64,000 bases of DNA, taken from contig JABCZN010000012.1 of NCBI GenBank assembly GCA_013289665.1, positions 1 through 64,000 on the forward strand. Direction: 5' to 3'. Position numbers and translations under genes: made by a program. The notes beneath the pieces are model-generated. The model saw nothing but the letters and a program-made list of their open reading frames with translations, ran no database searches and was not told the origin of the DNA. Below, one piece after another: positions 18,001 through 25,859 of the stretch (its first letter is position 1; each line of letters starts with the position of its first letter). This DNA comes from Acidobacteriota bacterium (GTDB lineage Bacteria > Acidobacteriota > Terriglobia > Acidiferrales > UBA7541).

Positions 18001-18865
18001 GGAGCACGTGGAAGCTGATTTTCGGGACATTCCGAAGACGGCGGCGGAGCGAATGAAGCGAGGACTGCCGTTTGCGGGAGTGAGCGAGACTTACGAAGTC
18101 GGGCGGAATCATTTGTCGTTTGGCTCCGTATTTTACGAGCGTGGATACCTGGAGCAAGCAGAAGCGTTTTTTCGGCTGGCGGAGAAGGACAATCCGGATG
18201 GCGCAGAGCCGCTTTACGGACTGGGCAGCATTTACCTGGAGCAGAAGCGGAATAAAGAGGCGCGGGAGTGTTTCGAACGGGCCGTTCGGTTGGCGGCGGA
18301 TTATCCCGCGACGCTGCCGAACGCCTGGAACAACCTTGGGATCCTGGCGGCGCGGGACGGAAATACGGACGAGGCGATTCGATTTTTTCAGAAGGCGCTC
18401 GCAATCAACCCGGACCACGCGGTCGCGCTGCAGAATCTGGGGAACGCTTACCGGCAGAAGAAGGACTGGGACGCCGCGAAGAAAACTTTGGAGCATGCGC
18501 TGGCGTTGAATCCCGAAGACGCGGAAGCAAATTACGGGCTGGGCATGGTATACGCGCAGATGAATGATACCGGGCGCGCATATGGGTACCTGCAGCAGGC
18601 GCTCGCGGCGCGGCCTGCGTATCCGGAGGCGCTGAATAATCTGGGGATCCTCTATTTGCGGACGGGGCGGGGGGAAGAGGCGAAGAAGAGTTTTGCGGAA
18701 TCCATCCGGGTGGCGCCGGGATTTGAGCAGGCTTATCTGAATTTGGCGCGGGTGTATGCGATTGAAGGGGACAAGGCGAGTGCGCGGGCGACGCTCGAGC
18801 AATTGTTGAAGATTCATCCGGAACAAGGACAGGCACGGAAGGAACTGGAGGAACTGGGGCCGTAG
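15026..18865 (+). CDS. Tat-exported CRTAC1 protein: FG-GAP + ASPIC/UnbV + thioredoxin-like + TPR
   Basis: No ATG fits the true N-terminus. The frame upstream of GTG 15230 encodes a clear Tat signal (GLSRREFLQYSQGAALAFL), and a CTG at 15026 lies six bases after ggagga, so I infer a CTG start and about 1279 residues. After an unassigned N-region, FG-GAP blades span about 285-730 (VGDVDGDGFDDLYV, FADIDNDGRQDLIV, WADFDGDGWPDLYV). An ASPIC/UnbV domain follows at about 731-830 (KKSNRDAIGAVVRIETN, IRWPSGLEQRIGDLPA). Next is a thioredoxin-like AhpC/TSA-type module without an evident CxxC at about 865-1000, then tandem TPRs to the end (NAWNNLGILAARDGNTDEA, ALQNLGNAYRQKKDWDAAK). An extracytoplasmic scaffold is likely; its substrate is unknown. 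Confidence 0.8.
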   Translation: MSWPGKKRRFAGLSRREFLQYSQGAALAFLPSGLGWPRFGSPYFPQESFLPPEFHVHPVYKTPRAIDAVLKKAQAEYDTFPTEIYQDQIARVLQAWSNELRASPQRTEALERAMSGDFVATSPAGSLQARRKDDAFFQVWVARFPEARLIGRATFVEEWRAAVRDFSKLLTVEFQITEIRVDAGLPASPERSVRVHTRVRYEFIGEGQGFHREQRIGGLELDWELGPGTGIQLERWRNVEETRSRAAAPVFEDIATSAFQGCASFAAQFVPGVDTWRTVMDGASGIDIYGHNGLAVGDVDGDGFDDLYVCQPAGLPNRLYRNRGDGTFEDITEGSGVGILDNTACALFADIDNDGRQDLIVVRASGPLVFLNAGGGKFRLRPDAFHFASPPQGTFTGAAIADYDRDGWLDIYFCLYTYYQGTDQYRYPMPYYAAENGPPNFMMRNQRDGSFRDVTRETGLNKNNTRFSFCCGWADFDGDGWPDLYVVNDFGRKNLYKNNGDGTFTDVAKEAGVEDVGAGMSISWLDFDGDGRQDLYVADMWTAAGLRVSMQETFQKNASEEARALYRRHAMGNCLYRNGSGGKFEDAGSRSGTMMGRWAWSSDAWDFNHDGLPDLYVANGMISGPRREDLNSFFWRQVVANSPEGAKPGGAYEQGWNAVNELVRADRTWSGYERNVLYLNNGDGTFSDVSGIAGMDFLEDSRTFALADFDRDGRVEVALKNRNGPQLRFLKNVIPQLAPAIAFRLQGKKSNRDAIGAVVRIETNVGKQTKFVQAGSGFLAQHSKELFFGLGDSKGPITATIRWPSGLEQRIGDLPANQRIWVEEGLATTRKEAFVSPARRGEAKVTGSSDRVEQLPVQVETWLLVPVAAPDFRVAGGEGKEGLFSALRGKPLLLHFGSAELPDWARQLASFQNVHHKWLNDGLQLAVVDVAGAKAANGWTFPVVSGPPELVAVYNLLYGRLFDRHRDMGLPAAFLIDALGNIVKIYQGALRLEHVEADFRDIPKTAAERMKRGLPFAGVSETYEVGRNHLSFGSVFYERGYLEQAEAFFRLAEKDNPDGAEPLYGLGSIYLEQKRNKEARECFERAVRLAADYPATLPNAWNNLGILAARDGNTDEAIRFFQKALAINPDHAVALQNLGNAYRQKKDWDAAKKTLEHALALNPEDAEANYGLGMVYAQMNDTGRAYGYLQQALAARPAYPEALNNLGILYLRTGRGEEAKKSFAESIRVAPGFEQAYLNLARVYAIEGDKASARATLEQLLKIHPEQGQARKELEELGP

Positions 18866-18964
18866 TTTGCCGCACGCTTGACTGTGGATAGAACCGCGTT
18901 CGAGGATTTTCAGGCAAGGCCTTCGATGCGGAATTTGTGGAATTTCCTGAAGACGAGGTTCTTC

Positions 18965-18985
18965 GGGCATCCTCGTCGGATGCCC
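18965..18985. terminator. Hairpin downstream of the CRTAC1 gene
   Basis: gggcatcc-tcgtc-ggatgccc, an 8-bp perfect stem 100 bases past the stop and just before the next start. No T run follows. It may attenuate or stabilise the transcript. Confidence 0.35.
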
Positions 18986-19000
18986 TCAGAATGACAACGA

Positions 19001-20581
19001 TTGACTAAGCTTCATTCCAATTCGTTTCGGGCGGCGAGAGGCATTCTGTACTTGTGGTTGTTGAGCGTCCAATCGCTTCACGCGCAGAACGGCGGGGGCG
19101 TGGTGGAGGGGGTGGTGCGCGACGCGGGGAAGCGGCCCATGGCGGATGCGAAGGTTTGGCTGGACGATCAGGCGGAGGGGAGGACCCAGGCTACGCAGAC
19201 AGATGGCGCGGGGCATTTCCGGTTCGGGGGAGTGGCGGCGAGCACGTACATGCTGCGCGTCCATAAGCCGGGATATCTGGATCGTGCGGAAGGGCCGTTT
19301 GCGACGGGCCGGGGAGAAACGAAAACCCTGAATTTGGAAATGGCGGAGGACAAGGCTTCCGGTTCTGGGAAGGATGCGGCGCAGGCGATGGAGTATTCCG
19401 ACGAGCCGCAGTTTACCGTTGCGGGTGTGACGGATCCGAGCAATGTGGGCGGGCACGGGTCAAATGTGACGCTGCCAACCAAAGAGGCACTGGCGAGAGA
19501 GACGGCGTCGCTTGGGACGGGGGCAGCCAGCGGGAAAAACTCCGGGGCGGCGGAGATCATCGGAGAGTTGCCGCGAGTTGCGGCAAACGATTTCGCGGAG
19601 AATCTGAAAGTGGGAAAGGAGTTGTTGCGGACGGGCCGGGCGAAAGACGCGATCGTCTATCTTGAGCAGGCCGTGAAGTTGAAACCCATCGATTACGGCG
19701 CGAGCTACTCGCTGGCGGTGGCTTTCCAGAAGAGCGGAGACCGGAGGCGCGCGGATCAGGCGGTAGAGAGTTTGCTTGCGCGGGAAGAGCGTGCGGAACT
19801 GCATGCACTGCTGGCGGATGTGCGAGAGAGCGAAGGGCAACCGGTAGAAGCGGTGCGGGAATACCAGCGGGCGGCGGAGATGGAGCCCAGCGAGGAGAAT
19901 TTGTTTGCGTGGGGAGCGGAGCTTTTGCTGCACCATGCGGATGCGCCGGCTTCGGAAGTGTTTGGCAAGGGACACCGGCTGTATCCGAAATCGGTGCGCA
20001 TCCTGGTGGGGCTCGGATCAGCGGCTTATGCGCAGGATTTGAATGAGCAGGCGGCGCGGTGGCTGCTTGAGGCGATTGGCCAGGAGCCCACGGACGCTGG
20101 GCCGTATCTGTTTTTGGGGAAAGTGCAGGAAGTGGCGAAGAGCGAGCCACGGGAATGGGTGGAGGCGTTTCAGAGATTTGTGACGTTGCAGCCAGAGAAT
20201 GCGCGGGCACACTACTACTTTGCGGTGGCGCTGGAGAAGCAGAGGCGGGGCGAGCGGGATTTTGCGGAGCGCGAGGCGGAGCTGCAGAAAGCGCTTGCGA
20301 TTGATCCGCGAATGGGGGATGCCTATTTGAAATTGGGATTGTTGGATGAGGAGAAGGGGAAGCTGGCGAAGGCGGTGGTGTCTCTCAAAAAGGCGGTGGA
20401 GTATACGCCGCTGCCGGACGAAGCGCACCTCCGGCTGGCGCAGGTTTACCGTCGGATGGGGGAGACGGAGAAGGCGCGGAGGGAGTCCGAGCTTTACGAA
20501 GAAGCTGCGGTGAAAAAGAAAGAGAAGATGGAGAGGGAGAGGAAGGAATTGGGGGAGTTTGTGATTACGGGGAAGCCTTAA
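19001..20581 (+). CDS. Exported TPR protein with carboxypeptidase-regulatory-like N-domain
   Basis: The start is TTG 19001; no in-frame ATG or GTG gives the signal peptide (RGILYLWLLSVQSLHAQ). Residues ~35-120 form a carboxypeptidase-regulatory-like beta sandwich: VEGVVRDAGKRPMADAKVWL, then GHFRFGGVAASTYMLRVHKP. A low-complexity linker follows, and from ~205 there are at least six TPR-like repeats (LKVGKELLRTGRAKDAIVYL, GDAYLKLGLLDEEKGKLAKA, EAHLRLAQVYRRMGETEKAR). The C-terminus is charged (KKKEKMERERKELG). It likely acts in the periplasm as a protein-protein adaptor. It follows the CRTAC1-TPR gene on the same strand after 135 bases, so co-function is plausible but unproven. 526 residues. Confidence 0.7.
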   Translation: MTKLHSNSFRAARGILYLWLLSVQSLHAQNGGGVVEGVVRDAGKRPMADAKVWLDDQAEGRTQATQTDGAGHFRFGGVAASTYMLRVHKPGYLDRAEGPFATGRGETKTLNLEMAEDKASGSGKDAAQAMEYSDEPQFTVAGVTDPSNVGGHGSNVTLPTKEALARETASLGTGAASGKNSGAAEIIGELPRVAANDFAENLKVGKELLRTGRAKDAIVYLEQAVKLKPIDYGASYSLAVAFQKSGDRRRADQAVESLLAREERAELHALLADVRESEGQPVEAVREYQRAAEMEPSEENLFAWGAELLLHHADAPASEVFGKGHRLYPKSVRILVGLGSAAYAQDLNEQAARWLLEAIGQEPTDAGPYLFLGKVQEVAKSEPREWVEAFQRFVTLQPENARAHYYFAVALEKQRRGERDFAEREAELQKALAIDPRMGDAYLKLGLLDEEKGKLAKAVVSLKKAVEYTPLPDEAHLRLAQVYRRMGETEKARRESELYEEAAVKKKEKMERERKELGEFVITGKP

Positions 20582-20635
20582 GTGTGGGGAAAAAATAAAA
20601 GAAAGAATAACGCAGAGTTCACCGAGGACGCAGAG

Positions 20636-20657
20636 AAGTCGCGGAGAAGTCGCGGAG
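20636..20657. repeat. 11-base tandem repeat
   Basis: aagtcgcggag occurs twice in tandem in the intergenic space between convergent genes, followed by a partial third unit (aagagag). Confidence 0.7.
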
Positions 20658-20673
20658 AAGAGAGACCCAAGAG

Positions 20674-20698
20674 CCCACGTGCAAAATCGGCACGTGGG
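20674..20698. terminator. Hairpin between convergent genes
   Basis: cccacgtgc-aaaatcg-gcacgtggg, a perfect 9-bp stem lying between the ends of the plus-strand TPR gene (20581) and the minus-strand nucleoside hydrolase (20713). Its position fits a bidirectional terminator, although the T tract is poor. Confidence 0.5.
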
Positions 20699-20712
20699 GC
20701 GCCCGGCGGAAT

Positions 20713-21798
20713 TTAGTGTGGAGCGGGCGGCGGGGTCGGGGCGCGCATCAGGTCGATGAACATTTTGTAGAATTTTTCGGAGTCGAGGTCCACAAGAATT
20801 TCGACTCGTTGGAGCTGGCGCTTGGGCTTGTCGCCTTCCATCCAGGTCAGGGTGTCGCCATAGGCGGCGCTGTGGTCGGTGTCCACGGCCATATAGCGGA
20901 CGTCGCGCTTGGTGATGATGGAGGGATCGATCCAGGCGGCAGCGGCGAGTTCGTCCCACATGAAGTCGGCGCCGGGGCCGCGCATGAAATATTGCGCGAC
21001 GTAGCGGGCGAGCGGAGTGCCGGCCTTCGCGATTTCATCCACCATCGCTTGCGTCAGGCGCGTTCGGATGGAAATGTCCACGGGCGTGCAGGTGATTTTT
21101 TTCCAGTTGGCGTGGAGAACCCCGTCGGCGGCTTCAGGATCCATCCAGAAATTAAATTCGTGGCGGGGCCTGTTGACGAATTCGGGATTGTCGGTGGCGG
21201 GATTCAGGCTGCCGCCCATGAAGACGAGTTCCTGTGCAAGCTCGGCAAATTGCGGATCGATGCGCAGGGCCAGCGCCAGATTGGTCATCGGGCCGCCTTC
21301 GTAGATGGTGACCTCGTGGGGATATTTGTGCACCATGCGAATCAGGAAGTGGGCGGCATCTTCGGTGGATGCCTTGGTGGTGGGCGGACCTTCCTTAGGC
21401 GGCGGGACGACGAAGGGATCGTGATACCAGCGGCTGTCCCACGCTCCGGCGTAGCCGACCTTGCCGTAGCGCTCCTGCCAGAGCTGTGCTTCTTCGCGCG
21501 TGCGGACAAGCGGAAAGACGGCGCCGGGAACAACGGGGATGTCGCTTCGGCCCATCACTTCGAGGAGGCGCAGTGCGTGGACGACTTCTTCGTCGCGCCA
21601 CTGGTTGCCGGTTACGATGGTGACGCCCAGGACTTCGACCTGCGGCGACTGGATGAGGGTGGCCAGCGTTTGCATGTTGCTGCCGCCGGGGCCCGAGCAG
21701 TCCTGATTGATGATGACCTTGCGGCGGGTTTGCGCGGAGGCGTAGGAATCAGCGAAGAAAAGTGCGAGAAGTGCCGCGGCGAAAACAAATCGACCCAC
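20713..21798 (-). CDS. Exported nucleoside hydrolase-like protein, variant metal motif
   Basis: I choose GTG 21798 because it gives a signal peptide (VGRFVFAAALLALFFADSYA, cleavage near SAQ); the longer frame to 22023 only overlaps the receptor gene. The 361-residue protein has the inosine-uridine nucleoside hydrolase fold signatures: VEVLGVTIVTGNQWRDEEV, DIPVVPGAVFPLV, PHEVTIYEGGPMTNLALAL, ELVFMGGSLNP and FNFWMDPEAADGVL. Family members hydrolyse the N-glycosidic bond using a calcium held by an N-terminal DxDxxxDD. Here that motif reads NQDCSGPGGSNMQ, so several ligands differ. The protein may be altered in substrate or inactive. It is the close relative of the gene at 37748. It lies downstream of the TonB-dependent receptor on the same strand, behind a strong hairpin. 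Confidence 0.8.
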   Translation of the reverse strand: MGRFVFAAALLALFFADSYASAQTRRKVIINQDCSGPGGSNMQTLATLIQSPQVEVLGVTIVTGNQWRDEEVVHALRLLEVMGRSDIPVVPGAVFPLVRTREEAQLWQERYGKVGYAGAWDSRWYHDPFVVPPPKEGPPTTKASTEDAAHFLIRMVHKYPHEVTIYEGGPMTNLALALRIDPQFAELAQELVFMGGSLNPATDNPEFVNRPRHEFNFWMDPEAADGVLHANWKKITCTPVDISIRTRLTQAMVDEIAKAGTPLARYVAQYFMRGPGADFMWDELAAAAWIDPSIITKRDVRYMAVDTDHSAAYGDTLTWMEGDKPKRQLQRVEILVDLDSEKFYKMFIDLMRAPTPPPAPH

Positions 21799-21816
21799 GG
21801 CGAAAGCCGTGGGTCG
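21791..21816 (-). terminator. 11-bp perfect hairpin, intrinsic-terminator-like, over the start codon
   Basis: cgacccacggc (21791-21801) pairs exactly with gccgtgggtcg (21806-21816) around a four-base loop. Read on the minus strand it follows the receptor stop codon and is followed by atttgtttt, as in a Rho-independent terminator. The GTG start of the downstream nucleoside hydrolase lies inside the second arm, so the structure could both terminate and mask initiation. Confidence 0.65.
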
Positions 21817-21854
21817 AGAAAAGTGGAACAGAGAGTTTGGTTTCAAGGCCGACC

Positions 21855-24800
21855 TTAGAACGTGAATTTCAGCCCGAACTGTACGAGCCGGGGACCGTTG
21901 ACGGTGGAGTTGATCTTCCCAAATGTCTGCGGGAAATTGAAGTCGCTGCCCGGCAGTCCAAACTGCGCATGGTTGAACAGGTTGAACATTTCCGCCCGGA
22001 AATCGAGACCGGTATTTTCCCACGGGAGCGCAAAGCGCTTGATGACGGAGAAATCGGTGTTTACGAAGTCCGGGCCGTTAACCGGGGTACGGTTGGCATT
22101 TCCAAGTTCGCCGGCTACGGCAGGTTTGCCGGGGCCGCCGGAGCCAGGCGCAACGAAGCAATTGGTGTTAAACCATTCGCCGAGGCTTTGCTGGAATCCG
22201 CTGGTCGGGGAGCATATCTGGTCGGGGCGAATCAGGCTGTTGCCGTTATTCTGAAAATTCACGCCAGAACCGTTCGCCGTGTTCGTGACAAATATCGGGA
22301 AGCCAGAGCTGATGTGTTCGATCAGAGTGAGCTGCCAGCCGCCGAGGAGCGTGTTGGTCGCATGGTTCCAGCTGCTTCCAAAGCGCTTGCCATTTCCGAA
22401 AGGCAGGTCGTAAATCACGCTGGCTGTGAAGTTGTTGTTCAGATTGATCTGGGAGAGCGCCCAGTCCAGCTTGTTCCAACCTGGCAGGGGGTAGTAGGTT
22501 GCCCCGATCGTACTTCCAACGCCATCGGCGAAGCCGTCGTCGTAGGCGCGCGAGTAGGTATAGCTGATCAAGGCATAAAGGCCATTACGCGCGTTCTTGG
22601 TTTCCGCCTTAACCTGCAGCGAGTTGTAATGAGCGCTGCCCTGGTCGGTGATGTTGGAAATCGTGGAGAACGGGAAATTCCCAAACTGAGAAGGCTGAGG
22701 GAGGAACGTGCCGCCCGGGCCGCAACCCAAGGTGTAACCGGAACCTGGGACGGCATTCGAGCCACCAACACAAGCCGTAGGAGTGGTGACGTTGAGGTTG
22801 TTGCCGTCGATGAGGATGTGCGAACTCCGCGCGCCAGCATACCCGACGGTCAGAACGATATCACCGGGAATCTGGTGCTCGACATTGACGTTGAACTGCT
22901 GCACCTGGCCGGGCCGGAAATTGATATTTTGCGCCTGAATGGTTCCCGAGAATTGAGCGGGGATTGGTTGTGAGTTAAAGATCGGGAAGCCATTGGAAAA
23001 GCTGTTGGCAGATGGACTCAACCCGTACACGGTTGCGCAGGCAGCCGTTGAAAAGGTGCATACGCCGCCAAACGTGAATGAGTCCGATTCCGCATAAAAA
23101 GGCGGGTTCTGCCACAGCCCTTGAGCACCCTGGCTCCAGGAAGAGTCGTGGAAGATGGCATAGCCGGCACGCACAACGGTTTTGTCGCTGCCCTTTACCT
23201 TGTATGCCAAGCCGATGCGGGGTTCGAAGTCTTTCCAGTAAGTACGAATGCCCGCGCTGTCCCCGACTCCGTTAACGCCGGGGATCAAGAAGTGTCCATT
23301 GACGGGGTTGAAATCCGCCTGGCGTCCGGCAACTTCCGCGATCGGAGTGGTGATATCCCAAGCAAGTCCGAGATTTACAGTGAGATCCTTGGTTGCGCGC
23401 CAGTCGTCTTGCACATAGGGACGGAAGATCTTCCAGCGGCGGCCGGTGGTGTCGCCGAGGAAGGTCTGGTCGTGAATCGCGAGGCTTGGCAGACCGAGGG
23501 CTAGATCAGCCTCGGGATTGCCAGACCAAAGCCCGGTGAGAATCCAGTAGCCGTCCTGAAAGCCATTGGTGCGGACGTTCATCTGCATGACGCGGATGGC
23601 GCCGCCCAACTTGATGTCGTGCTTGCCAAGGATCATGTCGAAGGAATCGGCGATGGAGAAGACGTTGGTGCCGCCAGTGAAGGGCGCGAAACCGCGATCA
23701 CCCAGTGAGTAATAGCCGCCACTGAGCTGGGTGGAAGTGAGCCCGCAACTGATGACGTCGCCCTTGCATGTGGTGCCGTCCTGGCAGCCAAGATTGGCTC
23801 CTAGAATGCCAAATTTTGCGGCCAGGCAACTGCCGTCTCCTTCGGAAGTGATGTAGTTGAAGATGCGGTTATAGCCGCCGGAGACCTGGTTGACTTTGGT
23901 GGGCGAAAACACGTGAGTTTCGGAAAGCGCAATATTCCGGCCGTGGTTCTGGATTCCCTGGTTGCTGGCGAAGGGAGACTGCTCGGCAAAAACGGGAAAG
24001 CCGGGCGCGCCGCCAGGGACATAGGAGACCGCTTGGTCGTAGCTGAAACGAGCAAACGCGGTGTCGCTTGCCGTGAAAGTGTGGTCCAGACGGATGTCAA
24101 ACTTGGTTTCATCCAGCTTGCGAACAGGAGAATCGACATAGTTGAATCCGAGAACGGAATTGTTGGCGTTGGGCTCCGGGTAAAGGGCAAGCAATTGCGA
24201 GGAGATGGGGTTGATCAGGCCATTGGGGCCACCAGGTATTTTGTAGCAGTTGTTCATCCTGGTTTGAGAGCCATTTGCATTCGGCGTGACCGGGACGCCA
24301 CCGGCGTCGCATTGAAAATAAATATTCTGAGCCGCATTGGGATTGGAAGGAGCACCCTGCCCATTCAATTCAAAGCCATTCAAATAGCCCATGTTCGGAT
24401 TGTAGATGGCGCCGGCCGGAATCGAGTATGTTTTTCCGTCGGAATTCAGCGTTGGCGGGCCGAGAGTTACTCCATACGGATCCTTTGAAAAATCACCGGC
24501 CCTCATGGCGTCAGTAGGAACCAGCCCGGTGAACGTGGTGCCGTGACGCTGGGATTTTTGTTCGCCATCGAGGAAGAAGAAGGTTTTGTTCTTCCGAATG
24601 GCGCCTCCGAGGGAGCCCCCATATTGATTGAGATTGAATTTTTCGGGTTTGGTGGCAAAGAAGGTTTTTGCGTCGAGAGAGGTATTGCGAAGGAATTCGT
24701 ACAGAGAGCCGTGGAAAGCGTTGCTTCCGGACTTGGTGGTAACGAGAACCACTGGTCCCGCACGGGTGCCGAATTCCGCCGAGTAGTTGTAAGTGAGCAC

Positions 24801-25487
24801 CTTGAATTCCTGAATGGAATCGATGGAGGAGAGGATAGCGATTCCACCGGCAGTCAACTCGTTGTTGTCGTTGCCGTCGAGCAGCCAGTCAGTGCTGTTG
24901 GCGCGGGAGCCGCCGACCGAGAGAGAGAAAGAGCCGCGGGCGGAAACTTCGCTGCTGGGGCCGGCGTTGAAAAAGCTGCTGGGATTGGTTTCCTGCACGG
25001 TGCCTGGGGTAACCGTGGCCAGTTGCACGAAGTCGCGCCCGTTTAAGGGAAGTTGCTGCACCTGCTGTGCCGTGATTACCTGCCCGAGCGTCGGGTTCGT
25101 GGTGGTAACGGCGACGGCGTCGGCGACCACTTCGACCGTGGAGGACACCGAAGCGGGGTTCAGACTGAAATTGAGTTCGCGCGATTCATCGATCTGCAGC
25201 TTGAGGTCTTTGGCCTCGGCGGACTGGAAGCCCTGGAACTGAATGCGGATGGTGTACACGCCGACGGGGAGATAATTTACGATGTAGTGCCCGCTGTCAT
25301 CCGTCTTGGCGTCGCGGGTAACACCCGTGCCCTGAGATGTGACGGTCACGGAAGCGCCGGCAATGGTGGACCCGGACTTATCGGTGACCGTGCCCGAGAA
25401 ACTGCCGATCGCCTGACCGAGCGCGAGCGGGGAGAAACACAGTGCAGTCATGCAAATCATCAGGACAAAGAAAATTCTCTTGCTCAT
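21855..25487 (-). CDS. TonB-dependent receptor, Oar-like, with carboxypeptidase-regulatory domain
   Basis: 1210 residues. ATG 25487 follows aaagggg and gives a signal peptide (MSKRIFFVLMICMTALCF). Residues ~25-110 are a carboxypeptidase-regulatory-like domain (GSFSGTVTDKSGSTIAGASV, GVYTIRIQFQGFQS). A plug follows at about 130-250 (TLGQVITAQQVQQLPLNGRD, NSTDWLLDGNDNNELTAGG), then a long outer-membrane beta barrel ending in QFGLKFTF with the C-terminal Phe of barrel proteins. Such receptors import large or scarce nutrients across the outer membrane with TonB-ExbBD energy. The neighbours are nucleoside enzymes on the same strand, so nucleosides, oligonucleotides or nucleic-acid breakdown products are the inferred cargo. 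Acidobacteria carry many such receptors, so cargo from context is tentative. Confidence 0.9.
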   Translation of the reverse strand: MSKRIFFVLMICMTALCFSPLALGQAIGSFSGTVTDKSGSTIAGASVTVTSQGTGVTRDAKTDDSGHYIVNYLPVGVYTIRIQFQGFQSAEAKDLKLQIDESRELNFSLNPASVSSTVEVVADAVAVTTTNPTLGQVITAQQVQQLPLNGRDFVQLATVTPGTVQETNPSSFFNAGPSSEVSARGSFSLSVGGSRANSTDWLLDGNDNNELTAGGIAILSSIDSIQEFKVLTYNYSAEFGTRAGPVVLVTTKSGSNAFHGSLYEFLRNTSLDAKTFFATKPEKFNLNQYGGSLGGAIRKNKTFFFLDGEQKSQRHGTTFTGLVPTDAMRAGDFSKDPYGVTLGPPTLNSDGKTYSIPAGAIYNPNMGYLNGFELNGQGAPSNPNAAQNIYFQCDAGGVPVTPNANGSQTRMNNCYKIPGGPNGLINPISSQLLALYPEPNANNSVLGFNYVDSPVRKLDETKFDIRLDHTFTASDTAFARFSYDQAVSYVPGGAPGFPVFAEQSPFASNQGIQNHGRNIALSETHVFSPTKVNQVSGGYNRIFNYITSEGDGSCLAAKFGILGANLGCQDGTTCKGDVISCGLTSTQLSGGYYSLGDRGFAPFTGGTNVFSIADSFDMILGKHDIKLGGAIRVMQMNVRTNGFQDGYWILTGLWSGNPEADLALGLPSLAIHDQTFLGDTTGRRWKIFRPYVQDDWRATKDLTVNLGLAWDITTPIAEVAGRQADFNPVNGHFLIPGVNGVGDSAGIRTYWKDFEPRIGLAYKVKGSDKTVVRAGYAIFHDSSWSQGAQGLWQNPPFYAESDSFTFGGVCTFSTAACATVYGLSPSANSFSNGFPIFNSQPIPAQFSGTIQAQNINFRPGQVQQFNVNVEHQIPGDIVLTVGYAGARSSHILIDGNNLNVTTPTACVGGSNAVPGSGYTLGCGPGGTFLPQPSQFGNFPFSTISNITDQGSAHYNSLQVKAETKNARNGLYALISYTYSRAYDDGFADGVGSTIGATYYPLPGWNKLDWALSQINLNNNFTASVIYDLPFGNGKRFGSSWNHATNTLLGGWQLTLIEHISSGFPIFVTNTANGSGVNFQNNGNSLIRPDQICSPTSGFQQSLGEWFNTNCFVAPGSGGPGKPAVAGELGNANRTPVNGPDFVNTDFSVIKRFALPWENTGLDFRAEMFNLFNHAQFGLPGSDFNFPQTFGKINSTVNGPRLVQFGLKFTF

Positions 25488-25859
25488 TATGCATACCCCT
25501 TTGTTGGAACCCTGGACTCATTGCAAAAGAGCGGCGGAGATTAAGAGATCGAATCTCTCAACCTCAACACCGGGACTGAAGCACCTTGGATTCGCGGCAA
25601 AAAGAATAAATATCGACCGCCAGCGAGTCCTCTTGAAGTCCCCGGCGGCTCGAACGACGCTTTGAGTACGGGGGAAATATTGCAGTGAAATTACTTCGCT
25701 ATCGCTGCGGTGTCAAGCGGATGTTTGCGGAAAACTGTGCAAGATTTTGATAGGCCGCATCTTAGCGGCGGATTGATGGCGAAAAAAACGGTCTGTAGCA
25801 CATAGAATTTCCAAAATGGAACAGCGGAGAACCCAGGTCCCTTTTGCGATACGTCTCGC
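25488..25859. promoter_or_regulatory. 372-base leader region of the receptor gene
   Basis: The space between the amidohydrolase stop and the receptor start is A/T-richer than its surroundings and holds no coding frame I trust. It must contain the receptor promoter (reading leftward) and the 3' end of the nucleoside-enzyme transcript. A T run (ccgttttttt on the minus strand, near 25785-25794) could help end that transcript. No operator is recognised. Confidence 0.35.

Noticed and set aside
17180..18970. 596-codon minus-strand frame
   Set aside because: Antisense shadow of the CRTAC1-TPR gene.
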